From Butyrivibrio sp. AE3004 (GTDB taxonomy: Bacteria; Bacillota; Clostridia; Lachnospirales; Lachnospiraceae), in contig NZ_JNLQ01000002.1 of the NCBI RefSeq assembly GCF_000703165.1, forward strand, positions 62,001-126,000: a stretch of 64,000 nucleotides of DNA, read 5' to 3'. The position numbers and the translations under genes are program-made. Every line of letters begins with the position of its first letter. The first letter of the stretch is position 1. Under the pieces are notes generated by a model. That model was not told the DNA's origin, did no database searches, and saw nothing but the letters and a program-made list of their open reading frames with translations. Shown one piece after another: positions 1 through 9,089 of this stretch.

Positions 1-2
1 GG

Positions 3-1559
3 GAGTTCATGCGTGGACTTACTGAAGGACTGGCAATTTCTTCATTATCGCAGAATACTATTGAAGGTTATTATTTAGAGCTGATTGGAGAAATAAGTAA
101 GGAATTTGTAATAAATAAGAGTATTAGAACTGAAAATGATATTAGTGAAGCGTTCTTGAGTTATATTTATTCTGAAGAGATGCTTAAAAATATTGACCTG
201 GAGCTGATATTGCTTAGGCAAGATCAGGATGAATTTTGCGAAAGATTAAATACAGTTCTCGAGTCTTTTGGCGAAAAGGAAATATCAAATTCATATGAAC
301 TGTATGATTTTCAGAACTATCTTGCTGATACTACTACAATTATAAAAGAACGTATAGCAAAATCTAAGGATGCCCTGACCAGGTTAAGAGAACGAGTTAA
401 TAATTTAAAACAGCGATATTTTGATTTGGCGGACCATGAGATAAAGAAGGCCAAAGAAGATTACTTGGGTGAATTAAAAGAGGCGGTGAAAAAGGTCAGA
501 CGAATTCTTAAAGATGAGCAAGATTCGGATAATAGAGCAGTGATAAGAGAATTGCTTTCTACAGATGTGGACAATATGTCAGAGGATGCATGCAAATATT
601 ATTTGCTGCGGGCTGCACGATTTAGTGTCGATGCAAATCGGGAACTAAGAATATGTGAGAGGACTGAACGTAATATACTTGAATTAGAAAATGAGCTCGA
701 AGAAAAGCCCAAAACTATTCAAGAGGCGGAAGAAGAATTAAAAAAAGCAGAACTTCAGCAAATATCTTCAGATAAAGAAGCCGAGGTTTCAGGAATACTT
801 GAGGAAGCAAAAGAATATCGAAACTTAAAGACATATAACCGAATAGTCGGGAATTTGTTAAACGAGAAAGCAAAAGAATTAGGTATCAAGCGTCCAAAAG
901 GATTTCATAGATATGATCTCTATCTGCGACTGCAGTATGTGATGAGGTTATATCAAAAGATGCCGTCAATACATAAATATATATGTATTGACGAAGGACA
1001 AGATATCTCTTTTATGGAATATCAGATGCTTGCATCGCTTGGTAAAGGAAAGAGTGTTTTTAATATTTATGGTGATACAAATCAGGTTTTAAATCATGGT
1101 CATGGTCTAAATGATTGGAGAAGCCTAAAGAAGCTGTTCGAATACAAACAGTTCTATTTAGATGAAAACTATAGGAATTCAAATCAGATTACGCATTATT
1201 GTAATAACGAGTTCTCTTTGTCGATGAAAGAAATTGGTATTGACTCTGCGCCGGTAAGAACGCTGTCTAGAACAGAATTTGAATTCGAAATAACAACAAC
1301 AGATAAAGGAGCGAAGGATAGATGGGCAATCCTCTTGGCAAGGGAATATAACAAAAAAAGGTTTGCTGAAACTCTGCCTATAAACAATACATCAATAGAT
1401 GAGATTGGAGAAGAACGAATATCTGTTATGTATGTTGATGAAGTAAGAGGGTTTGAATTTGATAAGGTCTATGTAATTAGAAACGGAATGTCTAGTAATA
1501 TGGAATATGTTTCATATACTAGAGCTATTAATGAATTGGTTATTGTGGACTGGAAGTAA
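3..1559 (+). CDS. UvrD-like superfamily 1 helicase, C-terminal part (cut by window edge)
   Basis: Probable DNA helicase, first visible gene of the ten-gene defence-like operon. Counting from the ATG at 9, a Walker B motif DEGQD lies near residue 328, an SF1 motif with LDENYRNSNQI near 384, and motif V/VI-like EVRGFEFDKVYV near 478 and SYTRAINELVIV near 502. No Walker A loop (GxGKT) is present, and the frame stays open to the left edge, so the ATP-binding N-terminus must lie outside the window and the ATG at 9 is probably internal. Residues 85-270 are charged and predicted coiled coil, as in arms of HelD/UvrD-type proteins. The stop is 2 nt before the next ATG, so the genes are translationally coupled. 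The SF1 helicase fold is confident; the subfamily is not. Confidence 0.8.
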   Translation, partial: EFMRGLTEGLAISSLSQNTIEGYYLELIGEISKEFVINKSIRTENDISEAFLSYIYSEEMLKNIDLELILLRQDQDEFCERLNTVLESFGEKEISNSYELYDFQNYLADTTTIIKERIAKSKDALTRLRERVNNLKQRYFDLADHEIKKAKEDYLGELKEAVKKVRRILKDEQDSDNRAVIRELLSTDVDNMSEDACKYYLLRAARFSVDANRELRICERTERNILELENELEEKPKTIQEAEEELKKAELQQISSDKEAEVSGILEEAKEYRNLKTYNRIVGNLLNEKAKELGIKRPKGFHRYDLYLRLQYVMRLYQKMPSIHKYICIDEGQDISFMEYQMLASLGKGKSVFNIYGDTNQVLNHGHGLNDWRSLKKLFEYKQFYLDENYRNSNQITHYCNNEFSLSMKEIGIDSAPVRTLSRTEFEFEITTTDKGAKDRWAILLAREYNKKRFAETLPINNTSIDEIGEERISVMYVDEVRGFEFDKVYVIRNGMSSNMEYVSYTRAINELVIVDWK

Positions 1560-1561
1560 TA

Positions 1562-2305
1562 ATGAATGGATCAAGATTATATTCGATAAAAGAAATGCGA
1601 GAAATGATAGAAGGGATGCCTTCAGTATCATTTTTGAGGTTCTTGCGTGACACTAGTGATTCAATCAGAGAAATTGCCTTTTCATGGGTGGACGACGAAA
1701 ATACTATTTCTGAAATAAAATCTAAGATGGAAGAAATAGAGGAGTTAGAGGCTGCTTATAGTGAGCAAGGCAGAATATTTGACATGGGAGATTTACTATC
1801 TGTTTTGCGGTCATATGCGAAAAGAGTTGAGTTGGATGAGATTAGAAAAGAGAGGGAATCATTAGAAAAGAGCAACGTAGAGGATATACAGACTGATGAA
1901 AATCAAGAAAAGCAAGATGTTCAGGAAGTGTCTGATACCTCAAGTGATTTTGAACGGGACAGTAGGGACGTTGAAAAAAAGAGTGAAGATTACGAGTATC
2001 CAGATATTGATATACAAAGTATCATAGATGACACTAATCTTTACCAATCGCAAGATTTTGGAAAACGAGTAAACATAGAAGAATTCGAATTATATATATG
2101 GCCAGAGTACTATTGCCCCATACATGGAGAATTGTTGGAGAAAATACAAGTTGTGGCAACATACGGGAAAGGCAAAAAGTTTGGTGTTATTGTGGACTGC
2201 TGTAAGAAATGTAAGAGATTATATGTTAGTCCATTTGAAGTAAATAGTATTGTGGAAGATATAAGACAAAAGAAGATTCCATACATAATAAAAAGGGTAA
2301 AATAA
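1562..2305 (+). CDS. Unknown operon protein with C-terminal Cys/His cluster
   Basis: Not recognised. The 247-residue product has a helical N-terminus, a very acidic and low-complexity middle (about residues 95-165, rich in E, D, S and Q), and a C-terminal domain with a CPIHG motif and a CCKKC motif about 37 residues further on. These could bind one zinc ion. It has no signal peptide or membrane segment, so it is probably cytoplasmic. It sits 2 nt after the helicase and 3 nt before the ZorA-like gene, so it is almost certainly made together with both. An adaptor between helicase and motor is possible, but this rests on position only. Confidence 0.75.
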   Translation: MNGSRLYSIKEMREMIEGMPSVSFLRFLRDTSDSIREIAFSWVDDENTISEIKSKMEEIEELEAAYSEQGRIFDMGDLLSVLRSYAKRVELDEIRKERESLEKSNVEDIQTDENQEKQDVQEVSDTSSDFERDSRDVEKKSEDYEYPDIDIQSIIDDTNLYQSQDFGKRVNIEEFELYIWPEYYCPIHGELLEKIQVVATYGKGKKFGVIVDCCKKCKRLYVSPFEVNSIVEDIRQKKIPYIIKRVK

Positions 2306-2308
2306 ATC

Positions 2309-4048
2309 ATGAAAAGAAACTATAATTGGGGATTTGGATTAATTGTATTATATATAGGCATGTTTGTTGTGTGCCAAATCTTGACTAATATAGATGGAGT
2401 TTCAAAAACCAGCAGACAGATCAATTATGGTCTGTTTATCATTGCGGGCTTGATTTTCATAGCGGCATTTATCTATTTTTCAAAAATATACAGAATTACA
2501 AAGGATCTTCATAAAGCAGCAAAAAAGATCAAAAGTGATTTTGATCAGAAAAATGCATATTTATGGGATGATTACAAGCAAATACCGCCAGAGTCGTTCT
2601 TTAAGGCAACGGAGCTTAGGTCTGCATATAAAGCATATAGCATTGAGGCTAAGCGTCTTGAGAGTAAAACAGGTGGGAGTTTTAGGTGTAACATAGAGGA
2701 CTTCATTAATCGTGAATTGATAGATGTAACGATTAAGAAGAATCTGTTCAATTTAGTGCCAGGAACTATGACTGGATTGGGAATATTGGGTACTTTCCTG
2801 GGACTGTCATTGGGACTTCAGGAGTTTAATACTGGTAGCGCTGCGGAAATTTCGGAAAGTATAGCTCCACTTATGGATGGAATTAAAGTGGCATTTCATA
2901 CCTCCATATATGGTATGGTTTTTTCATTAGTCTTCAATTTCCTTTATAAACAGATAATTGAAGATGCTTATAGTAGATTAGGACAGTTTTTGGATGCATT
3001 CGATTACTATGTAATCAGTGATTCATATTATGAGAATAATAGTAGCTTGTATAACATTTTAAAACAGATTCCTAACGACATAGGTCAGCAGATTATGGTG
3101 GTGCTGGAACCTGCATTTACAACAATGAATGAAACACTAAAGACTTTCTCAAGGGAAGTTAATGAAACCCAGATGGAGGGAGTCTCTCAAATTGTTGACA
3201 AGTTTGTAGAACAAATGAATCAGTCATTAGGTGAAAATTTTGCTCATTTGGGTGAAACAATAGAGAAGACATGCCAGCTGCAAAACGAGAACAATGATTA
3301 TATGCAAGATATTCTCATTAAAGTTGGAGATATGACAAGTAATCTTATGACGATTAATGAAATGTCTGAGAAGACAATTGAGAGCTTGTCTGGATACATA
3401 GAGAAAGTAGAGAAACTTCAAAAAGTAATAAATGATAACTTTATGAGTGTTAATATTCAGCTTGAGTCTCAGAATGAGATGAATGCTAAGCTGAATGAAT
3501 ATATACAAGTATTAACAGAACATGAAAAACAGATGTCAGAAGCTGCAGGTAGCTTGGCAAAAGATATGGCTCTTCAGATAGAAAATCTTGATAAGCTTGA
3601 AAAAGATTTGTCTGAGGGTACTAGAGAGAATATGCAGTTGTTATTACAAAAGGCCGAAGAATATAGTAATAGTTTGGCGGAAGTGGCTAAAAAGCAGATA
3701 CAAGAAGTTATTAATCTCTCTAATAGCAGGACTATGGATATGAATCAAGCTGCGCAGGAACTCTCAAAGGCTTCTGCTGAGTTTGATACGAAGCTTTCAA
3801 CTTCATTAGATAGGACATTTGATACCTTCGATAGTAACCTGGCTGAAATTGCAAAGCATTTAAGTGGAACGATTTCAGAAGTCGAGGCTACTACAGATAA
3901 AGTACCACAAGTGGTGGTGGCTGCATATGATGGAATGGAGAAATCATTTACAGAGATGAGGACAAATCTTGAAGCGCTTATTCATTCATTAGATATTATG
4001 CAGAGGAATCTGCCAAGACTTGTTGATAAATTTGATGACAAGAAGTGA
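2309..4048 (+). CDS. zorA: ZorA-like MotA/TolQ/ExbB-family motor protein
   Basis: Predicted inner-membrane stator subunit of a Zorya-type motor. The N-terminus has two membrane helices (about residues 7-26 and 40-59). A MotA/TolQ-type pair follows: a Gly-rich helix near 150-172 beginning PGTMTGLGILGTFLG, and a second one near 190-213 in IKVAFHTSIYGMVFS. Residues from about 240 to the end form a long cytoplasmic coiled coil, which is the hallmark separating ZorA from ordinary MotA or ExbB. The next gene overlaps and encodes the matching ZorB-like partner. In known Zorya systems the pair forms an ion-driven rotary complex anchored to the cell wall, with the tail reaching into the cytoplasm. Family assignment is confident; action against phage is inferred. 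Confidence 0.88.
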   Translation: MKRNYNWGFGLIVLYIGMFVVCQILTNIDGVSKTSRQINYGLFIIAGLIFIAAFIYFSKIYRITKDLHKAAKKIKSDFDQKNAYLWDDYKQIPPESFFKATELRSAYKAYSIEAKRLESKTGGSFRCNIEDFINRELIDVTIKKNLFNLVPGTMTGLGILGTFLGLSLGLQEFNTGSAAEISESIAPLMDGIKVAFHTSIYGMVFSLVFNFLYKQIIEDAYSRLGQFLDAFDYYVISDSYYENNSSLYNILKQIPNDIGQQIMVVLEPAFTTMNETLKTFSREVNETQMEGVSQIVDKFVEQMNQSLGENFAHLGETIEKTCQLQNENNDYMQDILIKVGDMTSNLMTINEMSEKTIESLSGYIEKVEKLQKVINDNFMSVNIQLESQNEMNAKLNEYIQVLTEHEKQMSEAAGSLAKDMALQIENLDKLEKDLSEGTRENMQLLLQKAEEYSNSLAEVAKKQIQEVINLSNSRTMDMNQAAQELSKASAEFDTKLSTSLDRTFDTFDSNLAEIAKHLSGTISEVEATTDKVPQVVVAAYDGMEKSFTEMRTNLEALIHSLDIMQRNLPRLVDKFDDKK

Positions 4049-4056
4049 GGAAGATG

Positions 4057-4854
4057 ATGTCTAGAAAAAGGCATGAAACAATAGATGAAGAAACAACATA
4101 CTGGTTATCATATTCAGACATGATGGCAGCACTTTTGCTTACTTTTGTTCTGATTATTTCTTTTACTATGTTACAGGCAAAACGACTGTATGAAGAAAAG
4201 GAATCGGAGTTGGAGCAACAACATGAACTTTTGGCAGAGCAGCAGGAAAAGCTGGATGAGCAGCAGATTAAGCTCGATGAACAAAAAAAGATCATGGAAA
4301 AGCAACAAGAACAGCTGGATAAAATTATTGGAGTGAGATCCAACCTTGTAGAAGCGTTAAAGGAAGAATTTGATGGATCTGATCTTAAAGTATCAATCGA
4401 TCCGAATACTGGTGCAATAACATTGGATTCTAGTATCTTATTTGATGTAAATAAATGGGATATAAAAGAGTCAGGACAGGCATTTTTGGAAAACTTTTTA
4501 CCGCGTTACATTGGGGTATTGCTAAAGCCGGAATTCAAGTCATATGTTTCCGAAATAATAATTGAGGGGCATACGGATACAAATGGTAGTTATATGCATA
4601 ATCTAGAACTGTCTCAGGATCGTGCTTTATCAGTTGCAAGGTTTTGCTTGATGGATGAGAGCACTGTTCTTAATGCCCGTGAAATAGAAGAATTAAGGCC
4701 AATCTTGACAGCCAATGGAAGATCTTTTAGTGATCCAGTTTATGGGGCTGATGGTAATGTGGATTTAGCAGCATCACGAAGAGTTGAGTTTAAATTTAGA
4801 CTTACAGATGAAGAGATGGTAACAGAGATGATGGAGCTATTATCTTCAAATTAA
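4057..4854 (+). CDS. zorB: ZorB-like MotB/OmpA peptidoglycan-anchoring motor protein
   Basis: Partner of the preceding ZorA-like protein. A single membrane helix (about residues 21-43) starts in YSDMMAALLLTF. The Asp at residue 21 sits where MotB/ZorB carry their ion-carrying carboxylate. A Gln/Glu-rich coiled coil follows, then an OmpA-type domain with EGHTDTNG near residue 169 and a C-terminal AASRRVEFKF motif, expected to grip peptidoglycan. The reading frame is open from a GTG at 4045 that overlaps zorA. The ATG at 4057 is preferred because GAGG lies 6 nt before it; ATG 4054 is also possible. The family is clear. In a Gram-positive cell the OmpA domain would bind the thick outer wall. Confidence 0.88.
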   Translation: MSRKRHETIDEETTYWLSYSDMMAALLLTFVLIISFTMLQAKRLYEEKESELEQQHELLAEQQEKLDEQQIKLDEQKKIMEKQQEQLDKIIGVRSNLVEALKEEFDGSDLKVSIDPNTGAITLDSSILFDVNKWDIKESGQAFLENFLPRYIGVLLKPEFKSYVSEIIIEGHTDTNGSYMHNLELSQDRALSVARFCLMDESTVLNAREIEELRPILTANGRSFSDPVYGADGNVDLAASRRVEFKFRLTDEEMVTEMMELLSSN

Positions 4855-4865
4855 TAAGGACATTT

Positions 4866-6062
4866 ATGGAATATACTTATACCCCTAAAAGACTGCTTCA
4901 GGCGGTGGAAGATATTAAAATACAGCATCCATTAGAGCAAGAGATTCCCCAAATTTCTCAGGATCAAAGTCTCTTTGAACTAATAACTAGGCTTGCTAAA
5001 TTGGAATTGTATCAAGTAAAGGTAAATGCCATTGCATTATCGGATTTAGATGCTGCTAGGGTTGCTGGATATCTACCATTTAATTATTACAATGTTAATA
5101 TGAAAAATCTATTTTTGATTTTTAACTATCGGTCAAATGATAGATTATGCAAGATATTGTTTAATCAATGGCAGGATTCTTTTTATAATCGCGATTGTAA
5201 TGCTTTTATTACTGAGCTGCTCAATATGGATGAGAAATTTATAATGATGATTCGAGGATGTCATTATAAAGAGGATGAATTCTCTAAGGCACTGGAAGGG
5301 AATCATATTATACTTCTTTTGATAAAGAAGTTGAAATCAACACCATTCCCTGTCGGAACGGAGCTTGGAGAAAAACTTCAGTACTGGGGCATAAGGACAG
5401 ATAGTAAATTGTTTCGAGCTATTAAATTCTTGTTTTATACCTTTTGTGAGAAAGAGGATTATCTTGCAATAACTAAAGGAGAACTTCTTTCTACAGTAAG
5501 AAGATATGCTGAAAAGGATCAGGAGGTATTAAAGAAGTTCTTAATTAATTTTATATCAAAATTTGAACATCGTGAATTAGAGAATTACCCAGAGTTAGCG
5601 TCATTTCTTGTTACACAGACGGGTGAAGTAAATACGGATAAGTTTAAAAACTTCTTCGAGGGTGTAGATTATTCGATAGTCAAAAAGTATATAAACTGGA
5701 TAAACATAAAGATTATTAATGAAGTATTTGGCTATGATGAGAGAAGTAGATTTTGGAAACAATATGAATACTTGTCAGTCAGAAAATATTATAGAAGTAA
5801 TTCTGTTGTGATGGAAATGGAAAAATACTATGCAGTAGAATTCCTTGGGAAAGCTATGGGGCCGATATACATCTATAAGAAAGAGGTATTTGACAGTCAA
5901 GTAAGAAAATGGTTTGTATATAACAATAATTCTGAAGTGAGATCGCTGCTATTTAATAACCAGGATTTATGTGTGCTCAGGCGTGCACATAATTCGGGTT
6001 GGGAGAGAGAAATAAACAGATATCTTATATCTAACCATATGACACAAAAGATAGTGGTATAG
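4866..6062 (+). CDS. Probable EH-signature (ZorC-like) protein
   Basis: Lies where zorC does in type I Zorya, directly after zorA-zorB. The 398-residue product is soluble and alpha-helical. Its last third carries features like the EH_Signature domain of ZorC: RSRFWKQY near residue 293, a conserved-looking Glu in YAVEFLG near 322, and a His in RRAHNSGWE near 372. The paired Glu and His give that domain its name. In Zorya, ZorC is thought to act with the motor and the nuclease/helicase on invading DNA. The N-terminal two thirds are not recognised. The call rests on weak motifs plus strong context; a profile search against the EH_Signature family would settle it. Confidence 0.6.
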   Translation: MEYTYTPKRLLQAVEDIKIQHPLEQEIPQISQDQSLFELITRLAKLELYQVKVNAIALSDLDAARVAGYLPFNYYNVNMKNLFLIFNYRSNDRLCKILFNQWQDSFYNRDCNAFITELLNMDEKFIMMIRGCHYKEDEFSKALEGNHIILLLIKKLKSTPFPVGTELGEKLQYWGIRTDSKLFRAIKFLFYTFCEKEDYLAITKGELLSTVRRYAEKDQEVLKKFLINFISKFEHRELENYPELASFLVTQTGEVNTDKFKNFFEGVDYSIVKKYINWINIKIINEVFGYDERSRFWKQYEYLSVRKYYRSNSVVMEMEKYYAVEFLGKAMGPIYIYKKEVFDSQVRKWFVYNNNSEVRSLLFNNQDLCVLRRAHNSGWEREINRYLISNHMTQKIVV

Positions 6063-6072
6063 AGGGTGTGCG

Positions 6073-7194
6073 ATGAAATGTATAAGGTGTGGTGCTGAAT
6101 GGAAATCTAGTAATATGCATCCTCCAATGAAAAAATGTCCGGTGTGTGGAAACGATTTTGATAAAAATAGAGGGCAAAGAGTCTTTTCATCAGAGGGTGA
6201 ACTTATCTATGTACTAAGAAAAGAGGAAGGAAAGACTATCGTTTCTGAACCTAAGAGGGTATTTGCTTTTTTAAACGATTATTTTCCAATGAATGAGGGA
6301 TTTCGAAATCAGTATCTTGCACTGTATGATAAAGGTTTTGCTGATACAGTATCGCAATACTTTTCTGGTTCTTTGCAAAACAAAGACATATCTGATTTTG
6401 TGCAATCTAATTCTAACGATGATGCTTTTGTTGATGCAATTCTTTTTTCCTTAAGTGTGGTTGAGTCTAATGGAACAGATTTCAATGATCCGAAGTATTG
6501 GATGAATGTTTTGAATCAGTTATCAAGTGATGAGTATAAATCAACAGTATTAAAGCATGCATCTGAGCTATCTGATGATTCAACTATATCGGAGAAAATC
6601 ATTGAATTAGAGTTAAACAGTGGAGATATTAAGCGAGCTGCAGAAAAATTAGAAGAATTGGCATCAAAGGGTAATCCAGATGCACTTTATAAGATAGCAA
6701 CAATGTACTTAGAAGGGGAGTATTACGAGAAGAATTTAAAAAAAGCAGTATCACTATACAAACTATCTGCGGATAAAGGGAATGTCGAAGCTGAATATCG
6801 ACTCGGGGTTATAAGTGAGGATTGCAATGAGGTCGAACTAGATGATTGTATCAGCTATCTAAAAAGAGCTTCCGATAAGGACCATATACAAGCGCAGTGT
6901 AGACTTTATAGTACTTTGTATAAGGATGATAAATCAAAGATAGAGGCAATTGGATACTTAAAAAAAGCGGCATTCCAAAATTACCCGCCTGCCATGTATG
7001 AGTATGCTATGCATTTGCTATATGGAGACGAAGTTGAAAAGGACATTGAGTCTGCTATAAGATTTTTACAAACAAGCGCAGACGGAGGCGATAAGGATGC
7101 AATCAGTAAATTAGTTTATTTATATACAACAGGGTATGAAGTTGAGCGTGATGAAGAAAAAGCAAATCATTATAGGAAAATGATAGAGAGGTAA
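6073..7194 (+). CDS. Zinc-ribbon protein with Sel1-like repeats
   Basis: Predicted protein-protein interaction scaffold. An N-terminal zinc ribbon is formed by C3-x2-C6 and C22-x2-C25 (in KCPVCGNDF). Residues from about 185 to the end contain about five Sel1-type helical repeats, for example ALYKIATMYLEGEY, AEYRLGVIS and AMYEYAMHLLYGDEVEKD. The central region is helical and not recognised. It is cytoplasmic, with no signal peptide. The gene starts 10 nt after its neighbour and ends 5 nt before the next, inside the Zorya/TerY-P operon. Sel1 repeats often bind signalling partners, so it may couple the kinase/phosphatase triad to the motor; this is inference. Confidence 0.72.
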   Translation: MKCIRCGAEWKSSNMHPPMKKCPVCGNDFDKNRGQRVFSSEGELIYVLRKEEGKTIVSEPKRVFAFLNDYFPMNEGFRNQYLALYDKGFADTVSQYFSGSLQNKDISDFVQSNSNDDAFVDAILFSLSVVESNGTDFNDPKYWMNVLNQLSSDEYKSTVLKHASELSDDSTISEKIIELELNSGDIKRAAEKLEELASKGNPDALYKIATMYLEGEYYEKNLKKAVSLYKLSADKGNVEAEYRLGVISEDCNEVELDDCISYLKRASDKDHIQAQCRLYSTLYKDDKSKIEAIGYLKKAAFQNYPPAMYEYAMHLLYGDEVEKDIESAIRFLQTSADGGDKDAISKLVYLYTTGYEVERDEEKANHYRKMIER

Positions 7195-7199
7195 TAGAG

Positions 7200-7706
7200 A
7201 TGGGCTTTTTTGATTGGCTTTTTGGCACACCCAAACCTGCAACGCCGAATGTGCAGTCGATTTTACCGGACATTGCGAAGAATGAAATAATGAATGGAAG
7301 GCTTCCACATATTAATCCTGACAAATTGTTTTTGAAAAGAGGCGAGATATGTCATTATGCGGATAAAGCAATGTTGGAGGTTACTAAAACTAAAAAGACT
7401 ATAAATTCGAGACACGTAGGACATAGCGTTCCGGGGCTTTTAAAAGGAAATAGATGGAATATGGGAAGAACGGTTTCATCTATAGACGAGGCTGTAGAAG
7501 TCAACGAGTATAAGGGGATTTTATATATAACTAATAAGCGGATTGTATTTAATTCAAAAGGCATGGGGTTTGATAAGCAGTTTCAATATTTGTCTGCGTT
7601 CAATCCTTATGCTAACGGAATAGAACTTCAATATGGAGCAACAATCTATAGGTTGTTTGTCCCTGACGGTAATGTAGTATATCGCGTAATTCAAATGCTT
7701 CAGTAG
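7200..7706 (+). CDS. Small protein with PH/GRAM-like beta domain
   Basis: Not firmly recognised. The 168-residue protein starts with the hydrophobic MGFFDWLFG, then has a beta-rich region with GILYITNKRIVFNSKGMG, a pattern typical of bacterial PH/GRAM-like domains ('...lyiTnkRliF...'). Such domains bind membranes or proteins. The amphipathic N-terminus could sit on the membrane surface. It is placed 5 nt after the Sel1 protein and 14 nt before the kinase, so it belongs to the operon. A membrane-docking or sensor role beside the motor is plausible but unproved. Confidence 0.6.
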   Translation: MGFFDWLFGTPKPATPNVQSILPDIAKNEIMNGRLPHINPDKLFLKRGEICHYADKAMLEVTKTKKTINSRHVGHSVPGLLKGNRWNMGRTVSSIDEAVEVNEYKGILYITNKRIVFNSKGMGFDKQFQYLSAFNPYANGIELQYGATIYRLFVPDGNVVYRVIQMLQ

Positions 7707-7720
7707 TAGGAGGTATCTAA

Positions 7721-9028
7721 GTGGAAGGATTATTAAAAAAAGGGCAGCAACTACAGAGCTATAGTAATAACAACATAGTTTATGTTGTAGGCGATTGTTT
7801 AGGCGCTGGCGGACAAGGTGAGGTTTACGTTGTGGATTCTCCTACGGGGAAAAAGGCTTTGAAGTGGTATTTTAAAGCTACAAGTACTGCTGAGCAAAAG
7901 AATACCATAATGAATTTGGTTCAAGATGGAAGCCCAAGTAAAAATTTTCTTTGGCCAGAAGATTTCATTGTCAGTAATGATGGTACGTTTGGCTATATCA
8001 TGGAATTAAGGCCTAAAGAATATAGAAATATCCCAGATTTATTAAATAGAAGAATCGAACCTGATCCGACTTTTGAGAAGCTTATTCTTGCAATTTATAA
8101 TATGGCAAAAGAGTATGAAGAGCTTCACAAAAAGGGCTATAGTTATAAAGATATATCGGAACAAAATATTTTCTTTAAACCGGATACTGGGGATGTATTG
8201 GTTTGTGACAATGATAATGTTTCAGGTGATGGACTAGATGATAGTGGAGTGTATGGAACTATGAGATATATGGCACCTGAAATTGTAAGAGGCGAGGCAT
8301 CTCCTAATAGGAATACAGATTTATATTCACTTGCAGTACTTATTTTTTGTATGCTGTTTATAAGTCATCCTTTGGAAGGGAAGAATGAGGCGAGTATTCA
8401 CGCATTGGATGAAAATGCATTAAAAGGATTATTTGGAAAACATCCAGTTTTTATTTTTGATCCTAATAATGATGAGAATAGGCCTGTTCCGGGAATTCAT
8501 GATAATGCAAATATTTATTGGAACCTTTATCCACAATTTCTTAAGGACAAATTCATCACTGCATTTACAGATGGCTTGACTGATCCTAACGCTAGAATTG
8601 TTGAGAAAGAATGGCGCGATACAAGTATAAGATTGCTGGATAGCATAATGATATGCCCGGTGTGTGGAGCGGAAGTTTTCTTCGATGAGGAAAAAGATGT
8701 ACATGGGCAGCCGCATATATGTTGGGGATGTGGAAATACGATTACTGCACCTCCGCAGATTAGAATCGGAAAACATAGAATACTTTTGAATCTTACCACA
8801 AAGATAAATGAGCATCATATTAAAAACAATTACAATATTTCCAAAACGGTAGCCAGCATATCTCAAAACCCCAAGAATCCGAGTCAATGGGGACTGAAGA
8901 ACGAAAGTGATGCGCCGTGGACTTATATAAGAAATGATGGTTCTCAGGTTATCGTAGCGCCAGGGCAAAGTGCAGCGTTGGTTTCTGGAACAAAAATCAA
9001 CTTTGGTCAGATAGAAGGAACCATTTAA
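7721..9028 (+). CDS. Serine/threonine protein kinase of the TerY-P triad
   Basis: Eukaryotic-type kinase. It has a glycine loop GAGGQGEVYVV near residues 27-37, a Lys in KKALKWY near 47, a catalytic-loop variant YKDISEQN near 142 (catalytic Asp and Asn kept, usual Lys replaced by Ser), a metal-binding DND in CDNDN in place of DFG, and MAPEIV. A zinc ribbon follows (CPVCG near 312 paired with CWGCG), then a C-terminal FHA-like beta domain. This kinase-zinc ribbon-FHA-like layout is the one described for TerY-P kinases. It starts with GTG, preceded by TAGGAGG. Its phosphatase and VWA partners are the next two genes. It probably phosphorylates operon proteins; the substrates are unknown. Confidence 0.85.
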   Translation: MEGLLKKGQQLQSYSNNNIVYVVGDCLGAGGQGEVYVVDSPTGKKALKWYFKATSTAEQKNTIMNLVQDGSPSKNFLWPEDFIVSNDGTFGYIMELRPKEYRNIPDLLNRRIEPDPTFEKLILAIYNMAKEYEELHKKGYSYKDISEQNIFFKPDTGDVLVCDNDNVSGDGLDDSGVYGTMRYMAPEIVRGEASPNRNTDLYSLAVLIFCMLFISHPLEGKNEASIHALDENALKGLFGKHPVFIFDPNNDENRPVPGIHDNANIYWNLYPQFLKDKFITAFTDGLTDPNARIVEKEWRDTSIRLLDSIMICPVCGAEVFFDEEKDVHGQPHICWGCGNTITAPPQIRIGKHRILLNLTTKINEHHIKNNYNISKTVASISQNPKNPSQWGLKNESDAPWTYIRNDGSQVIVAPGQSAALVSGTKINFGQIEGTI

Positions 9029-9089
9029 AAGAAATAATAAACAATTTTAATGAAATTGAGGGTTATAAACGTTCAAGGAGGTGTAAAAA

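Noticed and set aside
2309-4854. Flagellar MotA/MotB or a Tol/Exb transport pair
   Set aside because: The very long coiled-coil tail of the first protein and the EH-signature/TerY-P neighbours fit Zorya; no flagellar or TonB/Tol gene is nearby.
8429-8968. 179-codon minus-strand frame under the kinase gene
   Set aside because: It is antisense to the conserved kinase and zinc-ribbon motifs, has no ribosome site and shows no recognisable domain.
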